A stretch of 64,000 bases of DNA from Actinomadura luteofluorescens. Its GTDB lineage: Bacteria > Actinomycetota > Actinomycetes > Streptosporangiales > Streptosporangiaceae. The translations under genes and the position numbers were made by a program. Within the stretch, counting starts at the first letter, position 1. Each line of letters opens with the position of its first letter. Positions 42,235-49,636 of the stretch are shown one piece after another. The stretch lies in NCBI RefSeq assembly GCF_013409365.1, contig NZ_JACCBA010000001.1:3100001-3164000 (forward strand). Direction: 5' to 3'. A model generated the notes under the pieces. That model was not told the origin of the DNA. It searched no databases and saw only the letters and a program-made list of their open reading frames with translations.

Positions 42235-42280
42235 GATCTTCTCCTTTGTGACACCCCCCGCCGCGAGGACGGAGGTGGCT

Positions 42281-42344
42281 GTGATCCCTTGGATCACGGC
42301 GTGCTCTGGCAGACCGCGCCAGGACACGCCGGTTCCGAGGAACC
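42281..42344 (-). promoter_or_regulatory. Structured leader of DMT transporter 2
   Basis: Three stem-loops lie 46 to 110 bases upstream of the gene: GTGATCC-CTT-GGATCAC (42281-42297), CTGGC/GCCAG (42306-42322) and GGTTCC-GA-GGAACC (42331-42344), listed as read on the + strand. The number of stem-loops parallels the leaders of DMT 1 and 3, although sequences differ. Confidence 0.42.
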
Positions 42345-42467
42345 TGGACATGTCCCGGCGCGAGGCCGGAACAGGGAAGACCGTGTGGAGAAGGGCGGCA
42401 GGCGCAGTGCGGCCGGCTGGGAAACGACGCAGATCACACGGCGGGCGCGGGCGTCATGAACGCGAAA

Positions 42468-42501
42468 AGGCGGCACCCTCGTTCACACGGGGGTGCCGCC
42501 T
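42468..42501 (-). terminator. Rho-independent terminator of the ABC operon
   Basis: AGGCGGCACCC and GGGTGCCGCCT form an 11-bp stem with a 12-base loop, 56 bases after the ATPase gene. On the minus strand the stem is followed by TTTT, the expected T-tract. Confidence 0.85.
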
Positions 42502-42556
42502 GTCAGAGCGCGCGGCGGCCGGTCTCCCGGGACGGCCGTCCCGGGTACCGCGGGGG

Positions 42557-43306
42557 TCAGATGCGGCGGGACTCCAGGACGCGGCTCAGGAACTCGCGGG
42601 TGCGCGGCTCGGTGGGCTCTTCGAAGATCTGCTCGGCCGGGCCGCGTTCCAGGAGGACTCCGTCATGGAGGAAGCAGACGGTGTCGGCGATGTCGCGGGC
42701 GAAGCCCATCTCGTGCGTGGCCAGGATCATCGTCATGCCGGAGTCCTTGAGCTCCCGGATGATGCCCATGACCTCGGTGACGAGTTCGGGGTCGAGCGCG
42801 GAGGTCACCTCGTCCAGCAGGAGCAGGCTCGGGCGGGTCGCCATGGCCCGGATGATCGCGACGCGCTGCTGCTGGCCGCCCGACAGCCGGTCGGGGTACT
42901 CGCCGGCCTTGTCGGCCAGGCCGAACCGCTTGAGCAGATCGTGCGCCTGCTCGGCGGCCTCCGCCTTCGGGCGCTTGTGGACGCGCAGCGGCGCGAGGGT
43001 GATGTTGTCCAGCACCGACATGTGCGGGAACAGGTTGTAGGACTGGAACACCATCCCGATCCGCTTGCGGACCTCGTCGGGGTCCGCGCCCGGGTCGGTG
43101 ATGTCGTCGTCCTCCAGGAAGATCGCGCCGTCGTCGACGGTCTCCAGGACGTTCACGCAGCGCAGCAGCGTCGACTTGCCCGATCCGGAGGCGCCGATGA
43201 GGCAGACCACCTCGTGCGGCGCGACGTCCAGGTCGACGCCGCGCAGCACGGGGTGGGCGTGGTAGGTCTTCCACACGCCCTCGATGCGCAGCAGAGGTGT
43301 GCTCAT
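42557..43306 (-). CDS. Polar amino-acid ABC transporter, ATP-binding subunit
   Basis: A 249-residue ABC ATPase of the GlnQ/HisP (PAAT) class. It has Walker A GASGSGKSTLLRCVN, a Q-loop (VFQSYNLFPHMSVLDN), signature LSGGQQQRVAIIRAMA, Walker B SLLLLDEVTSALDPE and a switch His in ATHEMGFARDI. It overlaps the permease gene by 4 bases. It is the last gene of a four-gene operon and is followed by a rho-independent terminator. Confidence 0.95.
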   Translation of the reverse strand: MSTPLLRIEGVWKTYHAHPVLRGVDLDVAPHEVVCLIGASGSGKSTLLRCVNVLETVDDGAIFLEDDDITDPGADPDEVRKRIGMVFQSYNLFPHMSVLDNITLAPLRVHKRPKAEAAEQAHDLLKRFGLADKAGEYPDRLSGGQQQRVAIIRAMATRPSLLLLDEVTSALDPELVTEVMGIIRELKDSGMTMILATHEMGFARDIADTVCFLHDGVLLERGPAEQIFEEPTEPRTREFLSRVLESRRI

Positions 43307-44175
43307 CGTCCGCCTCCGGGGGCGCGGCGGCGTTCGGCGCGTGCCGCGAGATGGTCGGTGAACCGGGCCATCGGCACCGTCAGCGCGATGAACAGCACCG
43401 CCGTGGCCAGGTAGGGGGTGTAGTTGAAGGTCTCGGCCGAGTGGATCTGCGCCTGCCGCAGCGCCTCCAGCGGACCGAGCACCGCGACGAGCGCGGTGTC
43501 CTTCTGCAGCGAGGCGAAGTCGTTGAGCAGCGGCGGGACGACCCGGCGCACCGCCTGCGGAAGGACCACGTACCGCAGGCTCTGGGCCTTGCTGAGGCCC
43601 AGCGACCGGGCCGCGGCGCGCTGGCTCGGGTGGATGGAGTCGATGCCCGCCCGGAACACCTCCGCGACGTACGCCCCGTAGGACAGGACGAGCGCGAACC
43701 CGCCCAGCACCGCCGGGCTTTCGGGCACGCCCTGCAGCCGCAGCGCCGGGAGCCCGAACCCGACCAGGTACACCAGCAGGATCGTCGGGATGCCGCGGAA
43801 CACGTCGGTGTAGGCGACGGCCAGCGCCCGCAGCGGGAACAGCAGCGGGGTCCGCAGCCCCCGCGCGAGCGCGACCAGCAGCCCGAGCACCAGGATCAGC
43901 ACTTCGGCGATCAGGAAGATCCGCACGTTCAGCCAGAAGCCGCGCAGCACGTCGGGGAACGCGCCGGTGAGTTCGCCCCAGTTGAAGAACGTCTCGTGCA
44001 CGCGCGGCCAGCCGGGCGACCCCACCACCACGACGACCGCGACCACGACGCACAGCACCGTCGACGCCGCGGCCACCGAACCGGACCGCACGTCGGCGCG
44101 GCGGCGCCGGCGCTCCCGGTCGAGCTGCCGCTCGCTCTTGACCCAGGCGGCCTGCCCGCCCGTCTGCGCCGTCAC
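43303..44175 (-). CDS. Polar amino-acid ABC transporter, permease subunit
   Basis: A 290-residue permease of the HisM/GlnP type. After a basic cytoplasmic N-terminus there are about five membrane helices and the EAA loop SIHPSQRAAARSLGLSKAQSLRYVVLPQAVRRVVPPLLNDF, which docks on the ATPase. Other family segments are YTDVFRGIPTILLVYLVGFGLP. GTG 44175 overlaps the stop codon of the binding-protein gene by 3 bases. Only one permease gene is present, so a homodimer is expected. Confidence 0.93.
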   Translation of the reverse strand: MTAQTGGQAAWVKSERQLDRERRRRRADVRSGSVAAASTVLCVVVAVVVVVGSPGWPRVHETFFNWGELTGAFPDVLRGFWLNVRIFLIAEVLILVLGLLVALARGLRTPLLFPLRALAVAYTDVFRGIPTILLVYLVGFGLPALRLQGVPESPAVLGGFALVLSYGAYVAEVFRAGIDSIHPSQRAAARSLGLSKAQSLRYVVLPQAVRRVVPPLLNDFASLQKDTALVAVLGPLEALRQAQIHSAETFNYTPYLATAVLFIALTVPMARFTDHLAARAERRRAPGGGR

Positions 44176-45044
44176 TTCAGGACGGGCGCGCCGGCCGACG
44201 CGGTCAGCCACTGCTGCTGGATCTTCGCCAGCTCACCGGACGACTTCAGCTGCCCGATGGCCTGGTCGAGGCAGCCGGCGAGCCCGCTGCCCCGCTCCAT
44301 CAGCAGTCCGAAGTGCTCGGTGACGCCGCCCTGCGACTGCGGCAGCTGACCGACGATCTTCGAGTCGTCGATCTGCGCGGCGGTGACGTAGAAGGCGGTC
44401 GGCAGGTCCACCACCAGCACGTCCACCTGCTTGTTCTTCAGCGCGTTCACCGCGTCGATCTGCGTGTTGAAGATCTTCGGCTCGTCGGCGGGCTTGATCT
44501 GGTTCTTCACCGCCTGCAGCGACGTCGTCCCGACCTGGACCGCGATGCGCGCCTTGCCCAGCTCCGCGACGGACTTGGCGTTCTCGAACTTGCCGCCCTT
44601 GAGGGTCACGATGCCCTGCTGCACGTCGTAGTAGCCGTCGCTGAACGCTACCGCCTTCTCGCGCGCGGGGGTGACGGAGATCTGGTTGATGTCGAAGTCG
44701 AAGGTCTTCGGCCCCGGCGCGTACGACGACTCGAAGGACTGGGTCTTCCAGACCACCTCGTCCTTGGTGAAGCCGAGCTTCCCGGCGACCGCGTAGGCGA
44801 CGGCGCCCTCGTAGCCCTGCCCGTTGGACGGGTCGTCGTCCTTGAACCACGGCTCGAACGCCGGCTTGTCGGTCGCGATGGTGAGCTTGCCGGGCGCCTT
44901 CAGCGGCAGCTTGTCCTTGGCGCAGGAGGCGGGACTCTTGCTCGCGGAGGCGCCCGAGTCCTCGTCCTGCGGAGCGCAGGCGCTGACGGCGAGGGCGAGC
45001 GCGGCGGCACCGGCGAGCGTTGCCACGAGGGGACGGCGGATCAC
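44172..45044 (-). CDS. Polar amino-acid ABC transporter, substrate-binding lipoprotein
   Basis: A 290-residue extracellular binding protein of the SBP_bac_3 class. The signal peptide ends in the lipobox VSAC, so it is a lipoprotein. LTIATDKPAFEPWF, the central FDFDINQISVTPAREKAVAFSDGYYDV and KNKQVDVLVVDLPTAFY are family hallmarks, as is GLLMERGSGLAGCLDQAI near the end. GTG 45044 follows a GGAGG site. The substrate is an amino acid or similar small molecule, not resolved. Confidence 0.92.
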   Translation of the reverse strand: MIRRPLVATLAGAAALALAVSACAPQDEDSGASASKSPASCAKDKLPLKAPGKLTIATDKPAFEPWFKDDDPSNGQGYEGAVAYAVAGKLGFTKDEVVWKTQSFESSYAPGPKTFDFDINQISVTPAREKAVAFSDGYYDVQQGIVTLKGGKFENAKSVAELGKARIAVQVGTTSLQAVKNQIKPADEPKIFNTQIDAVNALKNKQVDVLVVDLPTAFYVTAAQIDDSKIVGQLPQSQGGVTEHFGLLMERGSGLAGCLDQAIGQLKSSGELAKIQQQWLTASAGAPVLK

Positions 45045-45078
45045 AGGAAATGCCTCCGGCGGTGAGGGTTTTCGAGGG

Positions 45079-45909
45079 TCATGGACGCGGCTCCGCGCGC
45101 AGAGTGAGGATCCGCGCGCCGGCCAGGCCCAGGGCGTCGGCGGCGCGTCCCTGGTTGACGCCCAGGGCGAGCCATCCGGACGAATCGGTCCACAGCAGCG
45201 GCTCCCCGACCGCGACGCTGCCGAAGGTGAGCTGGAACGGGACGCGAGCGGTCCTGGACGGTCCGTCTGCAACGTTCCACTCCACGTCGAACGGGGTGCC
45301 CGGTTCCAGGGAGCCGAACGCGGCCGCCAGGTCGCCGGGCTCCGCGCCCAGCACCAGGCTGCCGAACCGGTCGGTGTACAGCACGGGAACGGTCAGCTCG
45401 CCGGGCCGGACGACCGGGGGCGGGACGTCCAGCGGCAGCGGCTCGACGGCCGCGCCGAGGTCCGCCGCGTCCGCACCGGCCGCGACGTGCGCGGCGGCGG
45501 GAGCGAAGACGTCACGCCCATGGAACGAGGTCGAGACCTGCGGCAGCCGGTAGGCCGGGTTCTCCAGCGCGTACGCCCCGGTGACCCCGCCGAGCACCTC
45601 CGCCGCCGGCACCAGCAGCCCGTTGTCCGGCCCGACCAGCACGTCGCCGCGCCCGGTCGCGATCGCCAGCGGCCGGCGGGAGGTGCCCACCCCCGGATCC
45701 ACGATCCCGACGTGCACGCCCACCGGCAGGTACGGCAGCGCCTGCCGCAGCAGCATCGCCCCCTCCCGCACGTCGAACGGCGTGATCTCGTCGCTGAGCA
45801 CCAGCACGTTCGCGTCCGGGGCGATCCCGTACACCACCCCGGCGCAGATCGCCGTGTACGCCGCACCGAAGTCGGTCGCCAGGCTGACGAACGGACGACT
45901 TTGCGGCAT
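45079..45909 (-). CDS. SAM hydrolase (S-adenosyl-L-methionine hydroxide adenosyltransferase, DUF62)
   Basis: A 276-residue enzyme of the fluorinase/chlorinase/DUF62 superfamily. The non-halogenating members split SAM with hydroxide into adenosine and methionine. The catalytic triad of that branch is present: Asp71 in IVDPGVGTSRRP, Arg78 and His130 in STSFHGRDVF; LATDFG near the N-terminus and GPDNGLL bind the substrate. ATG 45909 is preceded by GAGG; ATG 45921 is an alternative. It is the first gene of the amino-acid ABC operon, 34 bases before the binding-protein gene. Confidence 0.9.
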   Translation of the reverse strand: MPQSRPFVSLATDFGAAYTAICAGVVYGIAPDANVLVLSDEITPFDVREGAMLLRQALPYLPVGVHVGIVDPGVGTSRRPLAIATGRGDVLVGPDNGLLVPAAEVLGGVTGAYALENPAYRLPQVSTSFHGRDVFAPAAAHVAAGADAADLGAAVEPLPLDVPPPVVRPGELTVPVLYTDRFGSLVLGAEPGDLAAAFGSLEPGTPFDVEWNVADGPSRTARVPFQLTFGSVAVGEPLLWTDSSGWLALGVNQGRAADALGLAGARILTLRAEPRP

Positions 45910-46159
45910 GGCAGACCTCATGAAACGGAAGGGGTGAGCGGTACAGGAGTGAAAATCCTACCAAGTCGATAGATTAGCCAGCCCCGCCACCCCTGTCCGG
46001 CAAGCACCGATCACCGTCCCACGATGCGAGACGGCCGTATTGCCGTCGCCCCCCACGCCGTCCGGCGCTCGCCGCGCCCTCTGGTCTCCGTCTCCGGAAC
46101 CAGACGGTGTGATGGCGATAACAGTTGTCATTTTCAGTAACGCGAACACGGTCTGTACC
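45910..46159. other. Divergent intergenic region between the SAM hydrolase and DMT 3 genes
   Basis: No gene is seen. The region is A+T-richer near 45945-45975 and 46108-46140, where the two divergent promoters probably lie. No unambiguous -35/-10 pair or known SAM-responsive riboswitch was recognised. Confidence 0.45.
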
Positions 46160-46218
46160 GCAGGCGGAAGCCGTCTGCCTCCCGGTTCTCCGGGAGAAGA
46201 GCCAAACGAAAGGTCGTT
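46160..46218 (+). promoter_or_regulatory. Structured leader of DMT transporter 3
   Basis: Three adjacent stem-loops end just before the gene: GCAGGCGG/CCGTCTGC (46160-46178, one G-U pair), CTCCCGG-TTCT-CCGGGAG (46179-46196) and AACGA-AAGG-TCGTT (46205-46218). The last one places the ribosome site (GAAAGG) in its loop and stem, 5 bases before the ATG. This could regulate translation. Confidence 0.5.
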
Positions 46219-46223
46219 GCCTC

Positions 46224-47174
46224 ATGTCCAAAGTGAGGTTGATCGGACGGAAGACGTTCCTGGGGGTCGGTGTCGGCCTGCTAGGACTGCTGTTCTGTGT
46301 CACCGGAGACGCCTTCTCCGCGCTGGGCGCCGAAGACCAGGAGCGATTCCCCTTCGCCCCCGGTGCGCTCGGGGCGATCTTCGGCGGGTTGTTCCTCGCG
46401 GGCTACGCCGCCGTCCTGTTCGCCCGGGACGTTCGGTCGTCCAAGGACAACAGCGTCGCCAAGGAGTTCCAGCGGGCGCGCGCCTCGGCCAAGTCGGTCC
46501 GCTGGCCGATCGCGTGCCTGGGGATCTCCGGAATCTTCTACCTGCCGCTGCTGGTCGCCGCGACTCAGCGGATCAGCAGCTTTCCCACGGTGATCGCGAT
46601 CGCGTTCTGCGGCCCGCTGGCCGTGGCGGTCTGGGGAGCGGTCCGCGAGGCCCGCTTCCTCGCGGCGTTCTGGCCCGTCCTGGCCGGTGCGGGTCTGTGG
46701 ATCATGTCGCTCCAGGAGGAGTCGCACGCCGACCTGCTCGGCTACGCCTTCGCCGCCGCGGCCGCGATCTGCTTCGCCGTGAACGTCAGTGCGGTCGAGA
46801 AGCTGGAGGACCGGGGAGCCGAGACGATCGGGCTGGCCCTGGCCGGCCTGCTCACCATCCCGGGCGCGGCCTGCTGGCTGGTGGCGGGGGGCCTGGACTG
46901 GTTCCAGCCCCGGATCCTCCTGCTGGCCACGCTGACCGGACTGTGCACGGCGTGCGTGGCTCCGGTGCTGGAGGCGCGTTCCATCGGCTTCCTGGGCAAG
47001 GAGAAGTTCGGCGTCCTCGCCGCCGGTGAGCCGATCATGAGCCTGCCGGTCGGACTGCTGCTCCTCGGGGAGGTCCCCGGCTGGTTCGTGGCGGTCGGCA
47101 TGGCGGCCATCGTGGTGGCCATCGTGGCGAACACCGTCGAACTGGACAGGTTGCTCCTGCGCCGTCGGCGGTAG
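46224..47174 (+). CDS. EamA-like DMT-superfamily transporter 3
   Basis: A 316-residue protein with about ten membrane helices. The EamA half-repeats are clear: TVIAIAFCGPLAVAVWG with FWPVLAGAGLWIMSL, and FGVLAAGEPIMSLPVGLLLLGEVPGWFVAVGMAAIVVAIV. The segment FWPVLAGxGLW is shared with DMT 1 (LWPVLAGLGIW). Transporters of this kind (RhtA/YdcZ-like) often export amino acids or their analogues, which would fit the neighbouring amino-acid importer; this is inference. Confidence 0.82.
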   Translation: MSKVRLIGRKTFLGVGVGLLGLLFCVTGDAFSALGAEDQERFPFAPGALGAIFGGLFLAGYAAVLFARDVRSSKDNSVAKEFQRARASAKSVRWPIACLGISGIFYLPLLVAATQRISSFPTVIAIAFCGPLAVAVWGAVREARFLAAFWPVLAGAGLWIMSLQEESHADLLGYAFAAAAAICFAVNVSAVEKLEDRGAETIGLALAGLLTIPGAACWLVAGGLDWFQPRILLLATLTGLCTACVAPVLEARSIGFLGKEKFGVLAAGEPIMSLPVGLLLLGEVPGWFVAVGMAAIVVAIVANTVELDRLLLRRRR

Positions 47175-47240
47175 CACGGCCGACGGCTCGGAGCCGGAAG
47201 ACGGCAGCCGGGCCCGCCCAGGGGCACGGCGGCCGAACCG

Positions 47241-47295
47241 CCGGGCGGCGCGCGAACCGCGCCGCCCGGCAGCACCGCGGGGCCGACGGCCCCGC
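47241..47295. terminator. Two tandem hairpins downstream of DMT 3
   Basis: CCGGGCGGCGCG/CGCGCCGCCCGG (47241-47269) and GCGGGGCCG/CGGCCCCGC (47277-47295) are two strong stems after the DMT 3 gene. They precede a third terminator hairpin at 47302-47326. Confidence 0.6.
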
Positions 47296-47301
47296 ACCCG
47301 C

Positions 47302-47326
47302 GGTGGGGAGGCATTGCCTCCCCACC
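47302..47326. terminator. Terminator hairpin resembling that of DMT 1
   Basis: GGTGGGGAGGCA and TGCCTCCCCACC form the stem, followed by GTTCTGC. The GGGGAGG/CCTCCCC core and the trailing GTTC match the hairpin at 41099-41124 after DMT 1. Confidence 0.7.
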
Positions 47327-47472
47327 GTTCTGCTTTCCGGGCACCTGTTCCGATTCCGGAGAACTTCCCGGCAAGGGACCGGAACTGCCGATCCTGTTGC
47401 TCGGGGGACGGTCGTCGTCATAGGAGGGCTGGTGCCAAGTGTGCTCCGCGGGAGCGGAGCAGGCGGCCAGCG

Positions 47473-47769
47473 ATGACAATGCAAAGAAGAACAGCCGGGT
47501 GGATCGCGGTAGCGGTCCTCCTCGTGATGGGCGGCGGCGTGGAGCTGAAAGGAAGCACCGAGCCCGGTACTTCCCCGGGCGTCCCGAACGTCCAGACCTC
47601 TTCACCCGCTCCCTCCGCCGGGAAGGCGCAGGTGAGCTCACGCCTGTGGCAGACCGACCACTGGAAGGTCTTCCTCAAGGGCGGCGGCTCGGTCGATCTG
47701 TCCGAGAGCGCCGGAGACAACTGCACCCACGGCAGCGTCTTCGTCCGCAGCACCCGTAAGTGCGAGTAG
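47473..47769 (+). CDS. Small secreted or membrane-anchored protein of unknown function
   Basis: A 98-residue protein with an N-terminal signal peptide or anchor (MTMQRRTAGWIAVAVLLVMGGGVEL), a Thr/Ser/Pro-rich linker and a compact C-terminal domain (SRLWQTDHWKVFLKGGGSVDLSES) with two Cys at the end (DNCTHGSVFVRSTRKC) that could form a disulfide. No clear ribosome site precedes ATG 47473; ATG 47479 is an alternative. I recognise no family. It has its own terminator at 47789-47822. Confidence 0.6.
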   Translation: MTMQRRTAGWIAVAVLLVMGGGVELKGSTEPGTSPGVPNVQTSSPAPSAGKAQVSSRLWQTDHWKVFLKGGGSVDLSESAGDNCTHGSVFVRSTRKCE

Positions 47770-47788
47770 GGGACGCGCCCGACAGTCG

Positions 47789-47822
47789 GGAGTTCCCGGA
47801 GCGCACCTGCTCCGGGAACTCC
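47789..47822 (+). terminator. Terminator of the small secreted protein gene
   Basis: GGAGTTCCCGGAGC and GCTCCGGGAACTCC form a perfect 14-bp stem with a 6-base loop, followed by TCCTCTTCC. Confidence 0.8.
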
Positions 47823-47868
47823 TCCTCTTCCCGGCCGCCCCGTCCGCCCCGGCCGCCTTGAGGGGCGA

Positions 47869-48288
47869 CTACTCCCTGCCCGGCGCGGACGTGTGGTGCG
47901 GGTGCCCGTGGGTGCGCCGCTGTTCCTTCAGCCGGGCCTCGTGGAGGTGGCGTCTGCCGGCGGTCAGCAACTCTCGTACGCGCGACTCATAACGTCGGAG
48001 CGGCTCGTAGTAGGTGTCGTCGTACTCCTCGATCGCCTGGAAGCTCCAACGGTCCGGGAGGACGTTGCGGCCTACGAGTTCGCGCGACAGTTCTTCGGCG
48101 AGGTCCCGGTGCCCTGCGTCGGCGAGCAGCTCGGCCGCGTCGCCCAATTCGAAGTCCGCCTTGCCTGTGAGTTGATGCCATGAGTACAGATGGCCCCTGG
48201 CGCGCTCGATGCTCTCCAGGGCCTCGCTCAGCTTGCCTACGGCTTTCACGGTCGCCTCGTCGGGCTCGGGACTGCTGCCAGCGATCAT
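47869..48288 (-). CDS. Uncharacterised helical protein (139 aa)
   Basis: A soluble, mostly helical protein with no membrane segment. Segments include KLSEALESIERARGHLYSWHQLTGKADFELGDAAELLADAG and WSFQAIEEYDDTYYEPLRRYESRVRELLTAGRRHLHEARLKEQRR; the C-terminus is rich in His. The even spacing of charged residues suggests coiled-coil or bundle packing. I do not recognise a family with confidence. It diverges from the 48438 gene. Confidence 0.7.
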   Translation of the reverse strand: MIAGSSPEPDEATVKAVGKLSEALESIERARGHLYSWHQLTGKADFELGDAAELLADAGHRDLAEELSRELVGRNVLPDRWSFQAIEEYDDTYYEPLRRYESRVRELLTAGRRHLHEARLKEQRRTHGHPHHTSAPGRE

Positions 48289-48437
48289 GCGGGCTTATCT
48301 TCCCTTCCGCCCTCTGATGATGCCCTCCCGCCTCCGATCGAGGGCCAGGGCCGGGACGGGCGGCCGGTCAGGCCGTCCAGCCGCCGCGGCCTAGACTGCT
48401 GGGCCGGGTCAAGTCGCTTCGGACGGCAAGGGGTCTC

Positions 48438-49595
48438 ATGGAAAACGGCGTCCCGCCTCAACGGCAGAGCCCCGAGAGCGACCAGCTCGCGGACCGCATG
48501 GGGACGGCGTCAGACGTGGAGAAGGCGTCCGTCCTTGTCGACCACTTCGCGGCGGCCACCGCCGGCCCTCCGTCGGCATGGGTGGACGAGTTCGTCTCAC
48601 GGGTCGAAGAGTTCGGGCTCTCCGTACGGCAGATCCGGCGGGCGGCCACAGACCTCGCCTGGCTGGCGCGGAAGAACGGTCAGGGCTACCTGGACGAGAC
48701 CGACCGGGCGCGCGTCCTGGCAGCCGGCAACTCGCATACCGCACGGCTGTGCCTTGCCTACATCCAAGGCCAGCGGTTGCGCTTCGACTTCAAGTTCGCG
48801 CAGCTCCACCGGCAATGCCTCGACTGGCTGACCGAGTTCGACGGTGACGCCCTCGTACTGAGCTTCGCGGCCTTCGCCGCACTCGGCGCCCGCACCTCGA
48901 ACGGGCCCAGCATGTACCAGCGCGCCGTCGAGGCCCCCGACGCGGACGACAAGAGCAACCAGGTGCTCCTGACGGGCATCAATTTCGCCGACCATTTGCC
49001 GGAACAGCCGCAGATGATGCTGACCCTCTCCGACGAGATGATGGCGCGCGGCCAGGAAAACGCGATCGTCTATTACCGACGCGCGACGGCGTACCGGAAA
49101 CTCGGCCGCTTCGAAGACGGGCTCTACGAAATAGACAGGGCAATAGACGACCTCGGCCCGGGCGACGTTCTGGTGCATGAACAGTTCACCCAGGAGCGCC
49201 GTTCGATCATTCTGGCCCAGGATCTGCAAAAGCAGATCGAACGCAACACCCAGGCCGTCGCGGACTCCATCACCGCCCAGGTGGACGAGCGGATCGCGGC
49301 GGCCTCGGCCCAGCTCGAACAACGGCTCGACGAGGCCTCACTGAGGCTGGCCCAGCGTGTCGACGTGGCGCAGGAGATGGTCTCGTCCGGCCTGCTCAAG
49401 ATGGTGGAGATCCTCGGACTCTTCGTCGCTCTCGTCGGCTTCATCGCCGGGTCTGGGGCGGTGGTGATCAAGTCGCACGGCCTCGAGGAACGGGCGCTCT
49501 CCATGCTTCTGGTAGTCGGCGGATCTCTGGTCTTCTTCGCTCTCCTCCGGCTCGTCACCACCGTGGGCAGGCGACGCGTGCGAACGGAGAGGTAG
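48438..49595 (+). CDS. Uncharacterised protein with TPR-like middle, coiled coil and two C-terminal membrane helices
   Basis: A 385-residue protein not recognised as a known family. The middle (about 140-265) has helical hairpins reminiscent of TPRs (NAIVYYRRATAYRKLGRFEDGLYEIDRAIDDL). A long amphipathic helix (about 270-325: QKQIERNTQAVADSITAQVDERIAAASAQLEQRLDEA as parts) predicts a coiled coil. Two hydrophobic helices follow (ILGLFVALVGFIAGSGAVV and SMLLVVGGSLVFFALLRLV). It looks like a membrane-anchored cytoplasmic scaffold or sensor. A GGGG ribosome site precedes the ATG. Confidence 0.72.
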   Translation: MENGVPPQRQSPESDQLADRMGTASDVEKASVLVDHFAAATAGPPSAWVDEFVSRVEEFGLSVRQIRRAATDLAWLARKNGQGYLDETDRARVLAAGNSHTARLCLAYIQGQRLRFDFKFAQLHRQCLDWLTEFDGDALVLSFAAFAALGARTSNGPSMYQRAVEAPDADDKSNQVLLTGINFADHLPEQPQMMLTLSDEMMARGQENAIVYYRRATAYRKLGRFEDGLYEIDRAIDDLGPGDVLVHEQFTQERRSIILAQDLQKQIERNTQAVADSITAQVDERIAAASAQLEQRLDEASLRLAQRVDVAQEMVSSGLLKMVEILGLFVALVGFIAGSGAVVIKSHGLEERALSMLLVVGGSLVFFALLRLVTTVGRRRVRTER

Positions 49596-49636
49596 TCGCG
49601 CACCGCCTTGCTATGCTGGCGCCGAGTTCAACCTAG

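Noticed and set aside
45910..46159. SAM riboswitch upstream of the SAM hydrolase operon
   Set aside because: No SAM-I, SAM-II or SAM-IV-like core was found; only A+T-richer promoter-like patches are visible.
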